Shown: positions 35,831-44,930 of the stretch, one piece after another
How the letters are laid out: every line of letters begins with the position of its first letter
Position numbering within the stretch: position 1 is the stretch's first letter
Source of the DNA: Deltaproteobacteria bacterium
GTDB lineage: Bacteria; Desulfobacterota; Desulfobacteria; Desulfobacterales; Desulfosarcinaceae
NCBI GenBank assembly: GCA_002747175.1
Contig: PDTK01000036.1
Coordinates: forward strand, 1 to 55,726
Length of the DNA stretch: 55,726 nucleotides
Reading direction: 5' to 3'
Program-made: the position numbers and the translations under genes
Notes under the pieces: generated by a model
What the model saw: the letters and a program-made list of their open reading frames with translations, nothing else
Database searches by the model: none
What the model was told of the DNA's origin: nothing

Positions 35831-36637
35831 TTACGCAAAACTCTTCACCAAGGATCCGACAATCAGGTACCACCCATCCGCCAGAACGAATATCATCAGC
35901 TTGAAAGGCAGCGAAACCATGATTGGCGGAAGCATCATCATACCCATGGAGAGCAGCACCGAGGCCACCACCATGTCGATAATCAGAAACGGCACATACA
36001 GCATGAATCCGATTTGAAACGCCGTTTTCAATTCGCTGATAATAAACGATGGAATCAATACGGTGGTGGGAACGTCCTTGATCGAATTCGGCCGCTCCAG
36101 TTTGGCCACGTTGACCAGGAGGGCCAGATCCTTTTCACGTGTTTGTGAAATCATGAACTTGCGGATGGGGATGACTGCACGGTCGAGGGCCTGTTTCTGG
36201 TTGATTTCGCTGGCAATCAGAGGCTGCAGAGCCTCCTGATTGACCTGTTGCCACACGGGTGCCATCACGTAAAAGGTCAAGAACAGCGACAGCCCGATAA
36301 CCACCTGGTTGGGGGGGAGTTGATTGGTTCCCATGGCCTGGCGAAGCAATGAAATGACGATGGCGATGCGGGTGAAGGAGGTGAGCATGATCAAAATGGA
36401 GGGCGCCAGGGAAAGAACCGTCATCAGCAAAAACAACTGCATGACGACGGCCACCTTGCCCTGGTCCGCGGCCTGGTCCAAACCGATACTGATCAACGGC
36501 GCCGGGGTCTGGGCACACAATTCCGAAGCACCCATGGCCAGGCTGACCATGATCGTAAACAGCACCCATCCAGCCCGGATCATTGCCGGCACGACAGGCC
36601 CCGAACAGGTGACATCTTTTTCCGACCGGCGTCGCAT
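35831..36637 (-). CDS. fliP: Flagellar export protein FliP
   Basis: A 268-aa inner-membrane gate protein. A signal-like N-terminus is followed by SLAPSILIMLTSFTRIAIVISLLRQAMGTNQLPPNQV, the FliP hallmark, and by LIPSFIISELKTAFQIGFMLYVPFLIIDMVVASVLLSMGMMMLPP. The ATG at 36637 shares a base with the fliO stop (TGATG); a GTG codon sits just before. Confidence 0.95.
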   Translation of the reverse strand: MRRRSEKDVTCSGPVVPAMIRAGWVLFTIMVSLAMGASELCAQTPAPLISIGLDQAADQGKVAVVMQLFLLMTVLSLAPSILIMLTSFTRIAIVISLLRQAMGTNQLPPNQVVIGLSLFLTFYVMAPVWQQVNQEALQPLIASEINQKQALDRAVIPIRKFMISQTREKDLALLVNVAKLERPNSIKDVPTTVLIPSFIISELKTAFQIGFMLYVPFLIIDMVVASVLLSMGMMMLPPIMVSLPFKLMIFVLADGWYLIVGSLVKSFA

Positions 36638-37014
36638 CACCGCGTTTCCTTTTCCCCGAACCCCTTACCTGGCTTCTTCAATTGTCTGGACAGCAAAGAT
36701 CCAAATGGGGCGGATGCATCGGAAAGGATGGCACGGTCCACCATCTCTTCATCAAGCCGGTCCAACAGGTTGATTCGGTCTCCGGTGATACCGATGACCA
36801 AAACCTTTCCGGGAACGCGAACCAGCGAGATCGATTTTTTCAGACCCAGATAATGGTTTTCCAATACCTGAATTGACTTTTTACGGGTACTGCCCAAACG
36901 CCTGCCGGACATGCGCCTGAGGCCGTATAGCAATGCGAGGATCACAGCCAGCACCGTTCCCAGGGCGGCGACCATCTTCATACTTGCGGCAACCATGTCC
37001 GGCGATGTGTTCAT
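36637..37014 (-). CDS. fliO: Flagellar biosynthetic protein FliO
   Basis: A 125-aa single-pass protein: one helix (about 9-28), then KKSIQVLENHYLGLKKSISLVRVPGKVLVIGITGDRINLL, as in FliO. It assists FliP assembly. It overlaps fliN by four bases and touches fliP. Identification rests on position plus the GxxxSLxxVxVxGKxLxxG pattern. Confidence 0.88.
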   Translation of the reverse strand: MNTSPDMVAASMKMVAALGTVLAVILALLYGLRRMSGRRLGSTRKKSIQVLENHYLGLKKSISLVRVPGKVLVIGITGDRINLLDRLDEEMVDRAILSDASAPFGSLLSRQLKKPGKGFGEKETR

Positions 37015-37376
37015 CCCAGTTTCTCCACGCGCTCGACGGTACTGATCACCTCGGTAAGGCGCACGCCATATTTTTTGTTGACCACGACCACGTCACCCTT
37101 GGCGACAAGTCGGTTGTTGGCAAGGATCTCAAGGGTGTCGCCGGCTTCTTTGGTCAATTCAATGACCGATCCCTGGCCCAGCTTGAGAAGGTCGTTGATC
37201 AGCATCTTGGTTCGTCCGAGTTCAATGGTGATCTCCAGTGGAATATCCAGCAGCAGATCCAGATTTTCACCGCCATCGGACAGCGCATTCGATTTCATGC
37301 CGGATGCTTCCGCTGCCGATCGGCCCACAGACCGGGACACGGCTTCCGGAGCTGCCTGATTCATCGTATCTGCCAT
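37011..37376 (-). CDS. fliN: Flagellar motor switch protein FliN
   Basis: A 121-aa C-ring protein. The SpoA-type domain (about 45-120) contains LLDIPLEITIELGRTKMLINDLLKLGQGSVIEL and NNRLVAKGDVVVVNKKYGVRLTEV, both canonical. The Ala/Ser-rich N-terminal arm is variable. It binds FliM and CheY-P sites in the switch. Confidence 0.96.
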   Translation of the reverse strand: MADTMNQAAPEAVSRSVGRSAAEASGMKSNALSDGGENLDLLLDIPLEITIELGRTKMLINDLLKLGQGSVIELTKEAGDTLEILANNRLVAKGDVVVVNKKYGVRLTEVISTVERVEKLG

Positions 37377-37379
37377 CGA

Positions 37380-38363
37380 TTATCCCTTTCCTTGATCCAT
37401 ATCGATCGTTTCGGTTATTTGAACCGCCTTGCTGCCCTTTACGACACCGGGCATTCCCAAAAACTTCGGTACCCGCTCGATGTTGAGCACGACATGGTTC
37501 TGAGGCCCGGTGCTCAGACGAAGCACATCATCCACTTCGAAGTTCAGAATATCCTGGACCGAATAAACGGATTTTCCCAATTCGGCGACGAGGTTCACCT
37601 CTGTTCTGCCCAATAACTTACGTATTTCATCACCAAAAGAACTGGCCCGATCTTTTTCTCTCAGGTAGCTTGAGCTAAGCTGTTCTTTGATGGGTTCAAG
37701 CATAAGATACGGTAAACACAAGTGTATATTTCCTGAAAAAACATCTGTCCCGATCGAAAAGACAACGATGATCAACTGATCACTGGGATTGACCAGATAC
37801 ACGAATTCCGGTTTGGTTTCGATTTTCCGCAAGGAGAGACGCAATGGATAAGCCACATCCCAGGCAGTTTCCAGATCTTTAAGAATCGCCGTGGCCATTT
37901 TTTTGAGCATGCGTCTCTCAATGAGGGTGAATTCACGAATTTTTTCCATCGGCTTGCCATCGCCACCGAACATACAGTCGATCAACGAAAAAACCAGATT
38001 GGGTTCGAAAGCCATCAGTGACGGCCCGATCAAGGGTTCCATGCTGAAGCTGGCAAATCCGGTGGGATTGGAGAAAGCCTTGATGAATTCACCGAATTTG
38101 ACGGTCTCACGAGAAATAACTTTTACCGTAAGCGTGCGCTGAAACTGATTCGACAAAGTGGCTTGCAGCAAATTCATGAACTTGTCATAGACTTCTTCCA
38201 ACGCGTCGAACTGACCGCGGTCCATGATATTCTGCGTGGTCAGATCGTATGAACGAACCTCCACCGGCGCGTCAGGTTTTTCTTCGACAACATCGATCTC
38301 GCCGCTGTCCATTGCAGACAGCAGGGCATCGATCTCTTCTTGTGACAGAATCTGGTCGGCCAT
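37380..38363 (-). CDS. fliM: Flagellar motor switch protein FliM
   Basis: A 327-aa C-ring protein. The N-terminal LSQEEIDALLSAMDSGE is the CheY-binding region. The CheC-like middle domain includes FGGDGKP, and a SpoA domain ends the protein. Three bases separate it from fliN. Confidence 0.96.
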   Translation of the reverse strand: MADQILSQEEIDALLSAMDSGEIDVVEEKPDAPVEVRSYDLTTQNIMDRGQFDALEEVYDKFMNLLQATLSNQFQRTLTVKVISRETVKFGEFIKAFSNPTGFASFSMEPLIGPSLMAFEPNLVFSLIDCMFGGDGKPMEKIREFTLIERRMLKKMATAILKDLETAWDVAYPLRLSLRKIETKPEFVYLVNPSDQLIIVVFSIGTDVFSGNIHLCLPYLMLEPIKEQLSSSYLREKDRASSFGDEIRKLLGRTEVNLVAELGKSVYSVQDILNFEVDDVLRLSTGPQNHVVLNIERVPKFLGMPGVVKGSKAVQITETIDMDQGKG

Positions 38364-38372
38364 GGCCGTTTC

Positions 38373-38831
38373 CTATTGCACCACGAATTCAGTGAAGTAG
38401 ATGTTATTCACTTTGCCTTTGGTCACCAGGCTGTTAACTTTTTCCATGATTTCGGTTCGCAGAGCGATTTTCCCTTCTGTGGTACTGACATCTTCATATT
38501 TTTTTGTGGGCAGGATCATCAATATGGCATCTCGCACCTGGGGAAGCCGGTTCTCGAAGGCCGTAACGGCTTCCGGATCGTCGATTTCCAGCGCCATGGT
38601 CACTCTCAGGTATCGTTTTCCACCATGTCCGGCCAGGTTGACAATCATGGTATCCAGATTAAACAGCGGTCCCAGATCGTTGGTATCCTCCTCCACCTCC
38701 ACACCTGCGTTCATGGCCGGATCCTGAGGTATCTGGGATATCTTGGTCCACAGGATAAAAAAGCCGGCGCCGACCATCCCCATGAAAAGAAGCACCACGA
38801 CAATCATGATGATCATTAAAGTCTTTGACAT
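38373..38831 (-). CDS. fliL: Flagellar basal-body associated protein FliL
   Basis: A 152-aa inner-membrane protein. One helix (about 6-28) is followed by a periplasmic domain with LDTMIVNLAGHGGKRYLRVTMALEI and a C-terminal VNNIYFTEFVVQ. It supports stator function around the motor. GGAGGATGAGGA precedes the ATG. First gene of the fliLMNOPQR-flhB group. Confidence 0.94.
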   Translation of the reverse strand: MSKTLMIIMIVVVLLFMGMVGAGFFILWTKISQIPQDPAMNAGVEVEEDTNDLGPLFNLDTMIVNLAGHGGKRYLRVTMALEIDDPEAVTAFENRLPQVRDAILMILPTKKYEDVSTTEGKIALRTEIMEKVNSLVTKGKVNNIYFTEFVVQ

Positions 38832-38901
38832 TCCTCATCCTCCATTGGATGGTTTCATTATTTTTCGGTACCTGACTGCGCTGAGAACCTGCCACACGTA
38901 T

Positions 38902-38918
38902 AAGCATGGAGTATGCCA
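38902..38918 (-). promoter_or_regulatory. Sigma54 promoter for the fliL operon
   Basis: On the minus strand TGGCATACTCCATGCT: GG and GC are 10 bp apart, with TGGCA and ATGCT. The transcript start would be about 60 bases before the fliL ATG. Confidence 0.78.
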
Positions 38919-38954
38919 CAAACAGAGAAAAGTTTTTTATATTTTGTACTTGAG

Positions 38955-39103
38955 TTGAGCCATTAGCCGTTGGTTTTTAGCAATTAGCAAAGTGATTCCG
39001 GTTCGTTAACGAAAAACATGACGCCACCGGCCGGGTTAAGCCCGGATATCTTGTAACTATATGAAACAAAGAGGCTAAGCGCTAACGGCTATAAGCCAAT
39101 CGC
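38955..39103. repeat. Imperfect inverted-repeat element (family D)
   Basis: The left arm has TAGCCGTTGGTTTTTAGC; the right arm is GCTAAGCGCTAACGGCTA, which reads TAGCCGTTAGCGCTTAGC on the other strand. A short palindrome GGGTTAAGCCC lies between. Only one copy was seen. Confidence 0.45.
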
Positions 39104-39262
39104 TTATTTTAGGTTGTACTTTATGATCAGATAGCGATAGGGGCATTGTAAGGCGGATGATGGATAAACACCGGGCAGGCATCGCAGCGAAGGGTGTCAA
39201 GAATCTCGCAGAAGAGTCAAGCAGTTGACAATCGGCGGATCGGTCCGAACCTTTTCGGGTCG

Positions 39263-39288
39263 CTCGGGCATCGCCCGAGGTTTTATTT
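39263..39288 (+). terminator. Terminator-like hairpin, plus strand
   Basis: CTCGGGC / GCCCGAG with a 3-base loop, followed by GTTTTATTT. No plus-strand gene precedes it, so it may end a small transcript. Confidence 0.5.
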
Positions 39289-39328
39289 ACTGCAATAAGA
39301 TGCTTTGTGAACGCTTCTGAAGCAGAGC

Positions 39329-39384
39329 CCGGCTGTGGGATGGTCCTGCTGATAGGCCCCCCACAGCCGGCTTATCCGTTTTTT
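39329..39384. terminator. Hairpin at the end of the flgE transcript
   Basis: An 11-bp perfect stem CCGGCTGTGGG / CCCACAGCCGG lies about 20 bases after the flgE stop. On the minus strand no T-run follows. On the plus strand six T residues follow after 8 bases. It may act as a stabiliser or bidirectional terminator. Confidence 0.55.
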
Positions 39385-39389
39385 ATCTG

Positions 39390-40622
39390 CTAACGCTTGA
39401 TATTCAACAACTCATTGAGGATTTCATCACTGGTTGTAATCACCTTTGAATTGGCCTGAAAAGCGCGCTGCGTGGTGATCATTTCGACGAATTCGGTGCC
39501 CAGGTCCACGTTGGACATCTCCAAAGTGTTGGGGGCGATGGATCCCAGACTGGCGGTGTTGGGCGGTCCCAGCAATGGCTGACCGGATGCCAGTGATTCA
39601 CCGTACAGGTTGCTCCCCTGTTTGGCCAGCCCCGCATAAGCCGGAAAATCCGCCAATGCCAGTTGGGCGAAAGGAATCATTGATCCGTTGGAATAGATCC
39701 CGGTAAAATATCCGTCTTCGTCCACGGAAACGGACTGTAGGCTGCCGGAGGGATAGCCGTCCTGGGTCTGGGCCGTCTTCACGGATTCGGAAGCGTATCC
39801 GGTGATGGATCCATCGGTGGCATTGGACGTATCCAGGTAGTTCCAGTTGATGGTCATGGGGGAAGTGGCCGGATCGATATTGGCCAACTGGATGGTTGGA
39901 TTGGTGTTGGCCGGGGTGCAATTGGCAGGATCCAGGTTGCCGTCCGTATCGAACACCAATGACCCGGTGGATGCGCAGGAAGCCAGGGGATTCTGATGGT
40001 CCACCGCCACTGCCCAGTCCCAACCGGCAGCGGTCCGGGTGAATGTGAAGTCCAGAATCGCTTCGGATCCCAAAGAATCATAAGTGGTGATGGAACTGAT
40101 GAATGAGTCGCCGGTGGCTGTATCCTCGTCCAGGTTCATGCCAAAGGTGATGTTCTCCGTCGGTTTGGGTGCACTGGTACCGTTGGGCAGAGCGATATTG
40201 TCGATTATGCCCACGGTGCCAGTGGCCTGATCGATGGAATACCCCTGAACGATGAATCCGTCCGGCGTGACCAGGTTGCCGGTTTTGTCCCAAGAGAAAC
40301 TGCCGGCCCGTGTATAAAACGGTTGCCCGCTGCCCGGGTCGTCAACCACAAACAGTCCCGCGCCGTTGATACCCAGATCCGTGGCACTGTTGGTATTTTC
40401 CAGGGATCCCGCCTGCCATCGCGGATCGACGCTGTTCATGGTCACACCGCGGCCGATCTGCAACGAGCTCTGGCTGAGGGTCGAACTGAAGACATTGGCG
40501 AAGGATACGCGTGATCCCTTGAACCCGGTGGTGTCCACATTGGCGATATTGTCGCCGATAACAGCCATGGCACTGGTATTGGCTTTCAACCCTGAAATAC
40601 CCGAATAGAGTGAACCGATCAT
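39390..40622 (-). CDS. flgE: Flagellar hook protein FlgE
   Basis: A 410-aa axial protein. The N-terminus SLYSGISGLKANTSAMAVIGDNIANVDTTGFKGSRVSF and the C-terminus MSNVDLGTEFVEMITTQRAFQANSKVITTSDEILNEL are canonical. A FlgE-type D2 region lies between. Export depends on the FlgD cap encoded just upstream. Last gene of the fliJ-fliK-flgD-flgE group. Confidence 0.95.
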   Translation of the reverse strand: MIGSLYSGISGLKANTSAMAVIGDNIANVDTTGFKGSRVSFANVFSSTLSQSSLQIGRGVTMNSVDPRWQAGSLENTNSATDLGINGAGLFVVDDPGSGQPFYTRAGSFSWDKTGNLVTPDGFIVQGYSIDQATGTVGIIDNIALPNGTSAPKPTENITFGMNLDEDTATGDSFISSITTYDSLGSEAILDFTFTRTAAGWDWAVAVDHQNPLASCASTGSLVFDTDGNLDPANCTPANTNPTIQLANIDPATSPMTINWNYLDTSNATDGSITGYASESVKTAQTQDGYPSGSLQSVSVDEDGYFTGIYSNGSMIPFAQLALADFPAYAGLAKQGSNLYGESLASGQPLLGPPNTASLGSIAPNTLEMSNVDLGTEFVEMITTQRAFQANSKVITTSDEILNELLNIKR

Positions 40623-40649
40623 GACAGATCTCCTTTATTGCTGTTTATT

Positions 40650-41330
40650 CTATATAGTATCGGTATGTTGCGTTTCTTCCACACGAATGACCCCGGCAAC
40701 AGGGATTTCGTAATTGCCCATCAGTAAATTGGTGGCACCATCCTTGTAGTCCACGCCCGTAATCACACCGGTCAGGTAACTGGTGGTATGGACAGCCAAT
40801 CCGTCATCCTTGGCTGCCATAACGGAATAAGAATAGACCCCGCCATCAGCCGGCTGCCCATTTGACATTTCACCGTCCCATTGCACCTGCTGCTCACCCG
40901 CCAGCATGGCACCACAGTCAATGTCGGCAACGAAATCGCCATTTTGATCGTAGATCTGGACGTATACGGTATCCGCAGAATCGGCAAGATCGAAACGGAT
41001 GGGATCCACTGCATCCCCCTGGACATGAAAGCGGTTGCCTTCGGCCGTTACGGTTTTGCCGATGAAATTCGAGGCCTGGATATTGTTCAAGGTGGATTGG
41101 TACACCTCGAATCCATTCAGGGCATCACCGATGTTCTGCAATTGTTCCAGTGAACTGAACTGGGCCAGTTGGGCCGTGAATTCGGTGCTGTCCGATGGGT
41201 TCAGCGGATCCTGATGTTGCAGTTGAGCGACCAGCAGAGACAGAAAATCATCTTTTCCCATCACTGAATTGTCTTGGACGACAGGCGCAGCCGCCTGGCT
41301 ATATACATTGGAAACACTCATGATTGTCAT
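40650..41330 (-). CDS. flgD: Hook-capping protein FlgD
   Basis: A 226-aa hook scaffold. The N-terminal cap segment MGKDDFLSLLVAQLQHQDPLNPSDSTEFTAQLAQFSSLEQLQNI is canonical. The C-terminal part has FlgD Ig-like and tudor-like strands (VQWDGEMSNGQPADGGVYSY). GGAGGT lies eight bases before ATG 41330. Confidence 0.94.
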   Translation of the reverse strand: MTIMSVSNVYSQAAAPVVQDNSVMGKDDFLSLLVAQLQHQDPLNPSDSTEFTAQLAQFSSLEQLQNIGDALNGFEVYQSTLNNIQASNFIGKTVTAEGNRFHVQGDAVDPIRFDLADSADTVYVQIYDQNGDFVADIDCGAMLAGEQQVQWDGEMSNGQPADGGVYSYSVMAAKDDGLAVHTTSYLTGVITGVDYKDGATNLLMGNYEIPVAGVIRVEETQHTDTI

Positions 41331-41380
41331 GGTCTTTTACCTCCGATTATGGGTCCGATGCCCGATTGCCGGCATCGCAA

Positions 41381-42946
41381 TCATGCAAAATAACTGATCC
41401 CATCACGCCCGGGTTGCGACGCCTCACGCTTCCCCGCTTCCTCGTGCGTGTCCGATTCCCGTCCATGGCTGTTCGACCGACCCTGCCCATCCCGCGACGA
41501 ATTGTTTTTGAACATGTTGGCAAACTGGTCGCGTTGATTCGGATTCTCGGCATCCGGATTGACAGCTATATCGAAGCGGTCAATGGTCAAGCCCTGATTG
41601 CCGAGTTCGGTTTTGAGGTGGTGCAGATGGGTTTCAATGATCTCCTTGACCACCGGCTGGTCGGTCATGATGCGTACGACCACCTGCTCCTTGTCGGTGG
41701 AGATATTCATCTGGACATTCCCCAGGTATTCGGGTTTCAGCCGGATCTGGACTTCCGAGCGCCCCTGTACCGTCCGTAGGGCGGCCCGATCGACGACCTG
41801 ATCCATCACCGTGGTCTGAAATGCTTTTTCGGGCATTTCCCCCATTTTCGCCGCGCTGGATGCTGCCGGTTGCGGCTGTTCGATTCTGGTCGCCACATGA
41901 AAAACAGGCGGAGCCTTGACCGATTCGGCGGCGCCTGGCTTGGCCGACTCGGAACCGCTTACCGTTGAAAACGTATTTTTTTCGCTTTCCAAGGATTCAG
42001 CACGTTGCGGGGATTGTTCGGTATCACGTTTCTGAAATTGTCCCGATGGGGCTCGGTATGATATCTTATTGTCCCCCGAATCGGTCAAATTGCCGGCCGG
42101 ATTGTGTTGGACCGTGTTTTTCGAATGTGTCTGGACGGACGGAGAGACAACCGGTTTTTCAGGCATTTCTCCCTTCACGGCTGCCGGCTGCCGACCTGGG
42201 CCTTCCATTGTGTTTTTGTCCGTTATCCGGAGGGTCTCCGCCGGTGGTGCTGAGTGCTGCAAATCAACAGGCGCTGCCGGTGCCTTGGGCCCCGACGGGT
42301 TGCGCCCGGTCACCGATTCCGCATCACCATTCTGGGCAGCCATGCTGCCTGCAAAAGTATCTTCGGTGGATGGTGTCGGTGCCGGCATCTGGCCGCTCCC
42401 GGACGCTTGCATACCGGTCCCCATGGGTTGGGATTGGACCGGCATATGCGGTACGGCGGGACCGCTGGGCATCGAGCGCTGAAAGGTGCTTTCGCCAAGC
42501 AAAGTACCGTTGTTTTGTGCTTCGCCCTCCGGCACCTGCGTTTGCGTACCATTGGATGCCATGGCGGCATCGGATGGGTTCAACCCGGCGGAAAGGGACA
42601 AGTCGCCGGGCAGATGTATCGGCGCTATCTCGCCGGATGGAAAGTCAGGATCGACCGGCAGTTCTCCTGAAAACAAATCCATTTCACGCAAATCATCCAC
42701 CAGCCACTCCGTGACTTCGGAATCGGCATCCCCCAATAACCCGGTCTGAATTTCCGACGACTGTGGCGCCTGGCTGTTGCCGGCATCATCGAGGCCCAAC
42801 AGATCCTGTATACATGCCGGAAAAACGCTTTCATCTCCTCCGGTCTGCAGACTGCCATCCGGTCCGAAAGATGCCGCAGAGCCTTTGGTGCCCACCGCAG
42901 GTGGTTGCAATCCTGTGGATGGCATGAATCCGCCAAAAGGTATCAT
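41381..42946 (-). CDS. fliK: Hook-length control protein FliK
   Basis: A 521-aa protein. A long Pro/Gln/Ser/Gly-rich, probably disordered N-terminal ruler (about 1-390) precedes the conserved Flg_hook domain (about 395-475: VQIRLKPEYLGNVQMNIS, VVVRIMTDQPVVKEIIE, LHHLKTELGNQGL). It stops hook growth and triggers the FlhB switch. A Ser/Arg/Asp-rich tail follows. It overlaps fliJ by four bases. Confidence 0.9.
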   Translation of the reverse strand: MIPFGGFMPSTGLQPPAVGTKGSAASFGPDGSLQTGGDESVFPACIQDLLGLDDAGNSQAPQSSEIQTGLLGDADSEVTEWLVDDLREMDLFSGELPVDPDFPSGEIAPIHLPGDLSLSAGLNPSDAAMASNGTQTQVPEGEAQNNGTLLGESTFQRSMPSGPAVPHMPVQSQPMGTGMQASGSGQMPAPTPSTEDTFAGSMAAQNGDAESVTGRNPSGPKAPAAPVDLQHSAPPAETLRITDKNTMEGPGRQPAAVKGEMPEKPVVSPSVQTHSKNTVQHNPAGNLTDSGDNKISYRAPSGQFQKRDTEQSPQRAESLESEKNTFSTVSGSESAKPGAAESVKAPPVFHVATRIEQPQPAASSAAKMGEMPEKAFQTTVMDQVVDRAALRTVQGRSEVQIRLKPEYLGNVQMNISTDKEQVVVRIMTDQPVVKEIIETHLHHLKTELGNQGLTIDRFDIAVNPDAENPNQRDQFANMFKNNSSRDGQGRSNSHGRESDTHEEAGKREASQPGRDGISYFA

Positions 42947-43404
42947 TCTCTGCCTCCATTGGTGTTCAGTGATTTCCGGGCAAATTGATTGACGGCGATC
43001 TCATCGATGAATTTCATCTCGTCTTCCAGGATGGCGCGGTTGTATCTGTCAATGCCTTGCGCTTTGAGCTTTTCGAGAATCTTGCGCCTTTTCACGGCAT
43101 CCAGCAGTGCATCGCGTTTTTCACAAGCCTCGTTTTCAACATTCACGAGGGTCTTCGCCTGGTTGGCAAGCCGATCTCCCAATTGCCGCAGATAGGCATG
43201 ATAAACAATGACCTGGTCACTGGAAATGCCGAGGGACTGTTCATTTTTCAATGCACGGATCGTTTCCATCTCTTTCCTTCTCAATTGGTCCATCTGTTTT
43301 TTGATTGTCATAATCCGCTGATTGATTTCGGCAAAATCCTTATTCAACTGGTCTTCAATGAATTGCCGATGATCCAGAACCGCTTGTAGCTTGAATGTGT
43401 ACAT
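42943..43404 (-). CDS. fliJ: Flagellar export protein FliJ
   Basis: A 153-aa, almost fully coiled-coil protein starting MYTFKLQAVLDHRQFIEDQL, with TIKKQMDQLRRKEMETIRALKNEQ in the middle. It links the FliI ATPase to FlhA. ATG 43404 is chosen because the conserved YxFKLQ-x-VLDHR begins there and a candidate sigma54 site lies about 50 bp upstream; its ribosome site is weak. A longer start is possible. Confidence 0.88.
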   Translation of the reverse strand: MYTFKLQAVLDHRQFIEDQLNKDFAEINQRIMTIKKQMDQLRRKEMETIRALKNEQSLGISSDQVIVYHAYLRQLGDRLANQAKTLVNVENEACEKRDALLDAVKRRKILEKLKAQGIDRYNRAILEDEMKFIDEIAVNQFARKSLNTNGGRE

Positions 43405-43453
43405 CTTCGATCCATTGTTGGCACCCAGCATTCGCGGCCACGTCAGTATCAAT

Positions 43454-43471
43454 AAACAAACTTGATGCCAA
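43454..43471 (-). promoter_or_regulatory. Possible sigma54 promoter for fliJ-fliK-flgD-flgE
   Basis: On the minus strand TTGGCATCAAGTTTGTTT: TTGGCA matches, spacing is right, but -12 reads TTGTT rather than TTGCT. The 140-bp AT-rich gap between fliI and fliJ, unlike other gaps in the run, favours a promoter. Confidence 0.45.
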
Positions 43472-43592
43472 AATTAAATATTTTTTATAAGAACCTGTAA
43501 TTAAATATAATTTATAAGAAATCACCACGCATATGGTCATTTTTGCGACTTGATGACCGGCAACATTTTCCAGACTGGGATGTTTTTTCCGA

Positions 43593-44930
43593 TTACGGCA
43601 TCATGGCGGTCAATGCGGCAATACTTTCTTCAAGATTCGTCTCTTCATGAATCCCCTGACACAGGTATTGATTGATGGGGTCGATCATCTTGATGGCGAC
43701 ATCGATACCGGCGTTGCTGCCTTGTGCATAGGCGCCTATATTAATGAGATCTTCTGCCTTGCGGTAGGTGGCCATGACCTCTTTTATCCGGCCGGCATGA
43801 TGTTTGTGATCGAGTTCAGTGATGTCGTCCATGACCCGGCTGATGCTTTTGAGTACATCAATGGCCGGATAGTGATTCTGGTTGGCCAGGTCCCGGCTCA
43901 ACACGATATGTCCGTCAAGGATGGACCGAACCGTATCGGCGATGGGTTCGTTCATATCGTCGCCTTCGACCAGTACTGTATACAGCCCGGTAATCGTTCC
44001 CCGGTGGGATGACGTGCCGGCCCGCTCCAGCAACTTGGGAAGCAATGAGAAAACGGAAGGGGTATACCCCTTGGTTGTGGGGGGCTCCCCCAAAGACAGA
44101 CCGATCTCACGCTGGGCCATTGCCAATCGCGTGACGGAATCCATCATTAAATTGACATGCAGTCCCTGATCCCTGAAATATTCGGCGATGGTCGTGGCGA
44201 TAAAGCCACCGCGCAGACGCACCAGCGGCAGATGATCGGATGTTGCCACGACGACAACGGATCTGGCGAGTCCTTCCGGCCCAAGATCCTTCTGGATGAA
44301 TTCGTTCAGCTCCCTGCCGCGCTCTCCGATCAGGGCAATTACATTCACGTCGGCGGATGTTCGCCTGGCAATCATCCCCAACAATACGCTTTTCCCCACC
44401 CCGGATCCGGCGAATATCCCCATTCGCTGTCCACAACCCACCGTCAACAAGCCATTGATGGCGCGTATGCCGATATCAAGAGGCTGTTGAATGCGGCTTC
44501 TGAGCAGTGGATTGATCGGATTGGCGTAAATGGGATAGGCGTCATCAATGGGAATTTCGCCTTTGCCATCGATGGGATTTCCCAATCCGTCCATGACGCG
44601 GCCCAGCATGGCTTTTCCTACACCCACCTGCGCCTTTTCTTTTCTGGCGACAACCTTGCAGCCGGGCCCCAGGCTGTGGATATCCTCCAAAGGGATCAAC
44701 AGAACGGAATCTTCCTTGAAACCCAGCACTTCGGCACTGACCGAATCGCGTCCATTTTCGCTGATGATGTCGCAAACACAACCAATCTGGGCCGCCGGTC
44801 CGCTGGCTTCAACCACCAGTCCGACGACCTTCTTGACCCTTCCATTGGCACGGATCGGCACAGCAGCGGCGACGGTTTCCATATATTTTTCCACTGAGTA
44901 TGGCATATTCATGGATCGTTGCTCATTCAT
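43593..44930 (-). CDS. fliI: Flagellar export ATPase FliI
   Basis: A 445-aa F1-beta-like ATPase. Walker A GSGVGKS is at about 175-181; RGREL is conserved, and Walker B is VNLMMDSVTRLAMAQREIGLSLGEPPTTKGYTPSVFSLLPKLLERAG, the strong family segment. It forms a hexamer under the export gate. It overlaps fliH by eight bases. Confidence 0.96.
   Translation of the reverse strand: MNEQRSMNMPYSVEKYMETVAAAVPIRANGRVKKVVGLVVEASGPAAQIGCVCDIISENGRDSVSAEVLGFKEDSVLLIPLEDIHSLGPGCKVVARKEKAQVGVGKAMLGRVMDGLGNPIDGKGEIPIDDAYPIYANPINPLLRSRIQQPLDIGIRAINGLLTVGCGQRMGIFAGSGVGKSVLLGMIARRTSADVNVIALIGERGRELNEFIQKDLGPEGLARSVVVVATSDHLPLVRLRGGFIATTIAEYFRDQGLHVNLMMDSVTRLAMAQREIGLSLGEPPTTKGYTPSVFSLLPKLLERAGTSSHRGTITGLYTVLVEGDDMNEPIADTVRSILDGHIVLSRDLANQNHYPAIDVLKSISRVMDDITELDHKHHAGRIKEVMATYRKAEDLINIGAYAQGSNAGIDVAIKMIDPINQYLCQGIHEETNLEESIAALTAMMP

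Larger units (their letters stand above)
38832..39389. other. Long intergenic region flgE / fliL
   Basis: 558 bp without a secure gene. In order it holds the fliL sigma54 site, an inverted-repeat element (38955-39103), a possible 23-codon ORF on the plus strand near 39150, a plus-strand terminator-like hairpin (39263-39288), and a strong hairpin just after flgE (39329-39370). No promoter is obvious for a plus-strand transcript. Confidence 0.6.

Noticed and set aside
39301..39320. TGCTTTGTGAACGCTTCTG as a family-A right end
   Set aside because: Only GTGAACGCTT is shared; too short to call a copy.
39153..39390. Possible selenoprotein frame (TGA read-through of the 23-codon ORF)
   Set aside because: The frame stays open after TGA, but I see no convincing SECIS-type hairpin with a proper apical loop directly after it, and the downstream residues look non-protein-like.
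43540..43575. Second sigma54-like site between fliI and fliJ (CGGTCATCAAGTCGCA)
   Set aside because: Spacing is right but -24 and -12 boxes match poorly, and the site at 43454 is better placed.
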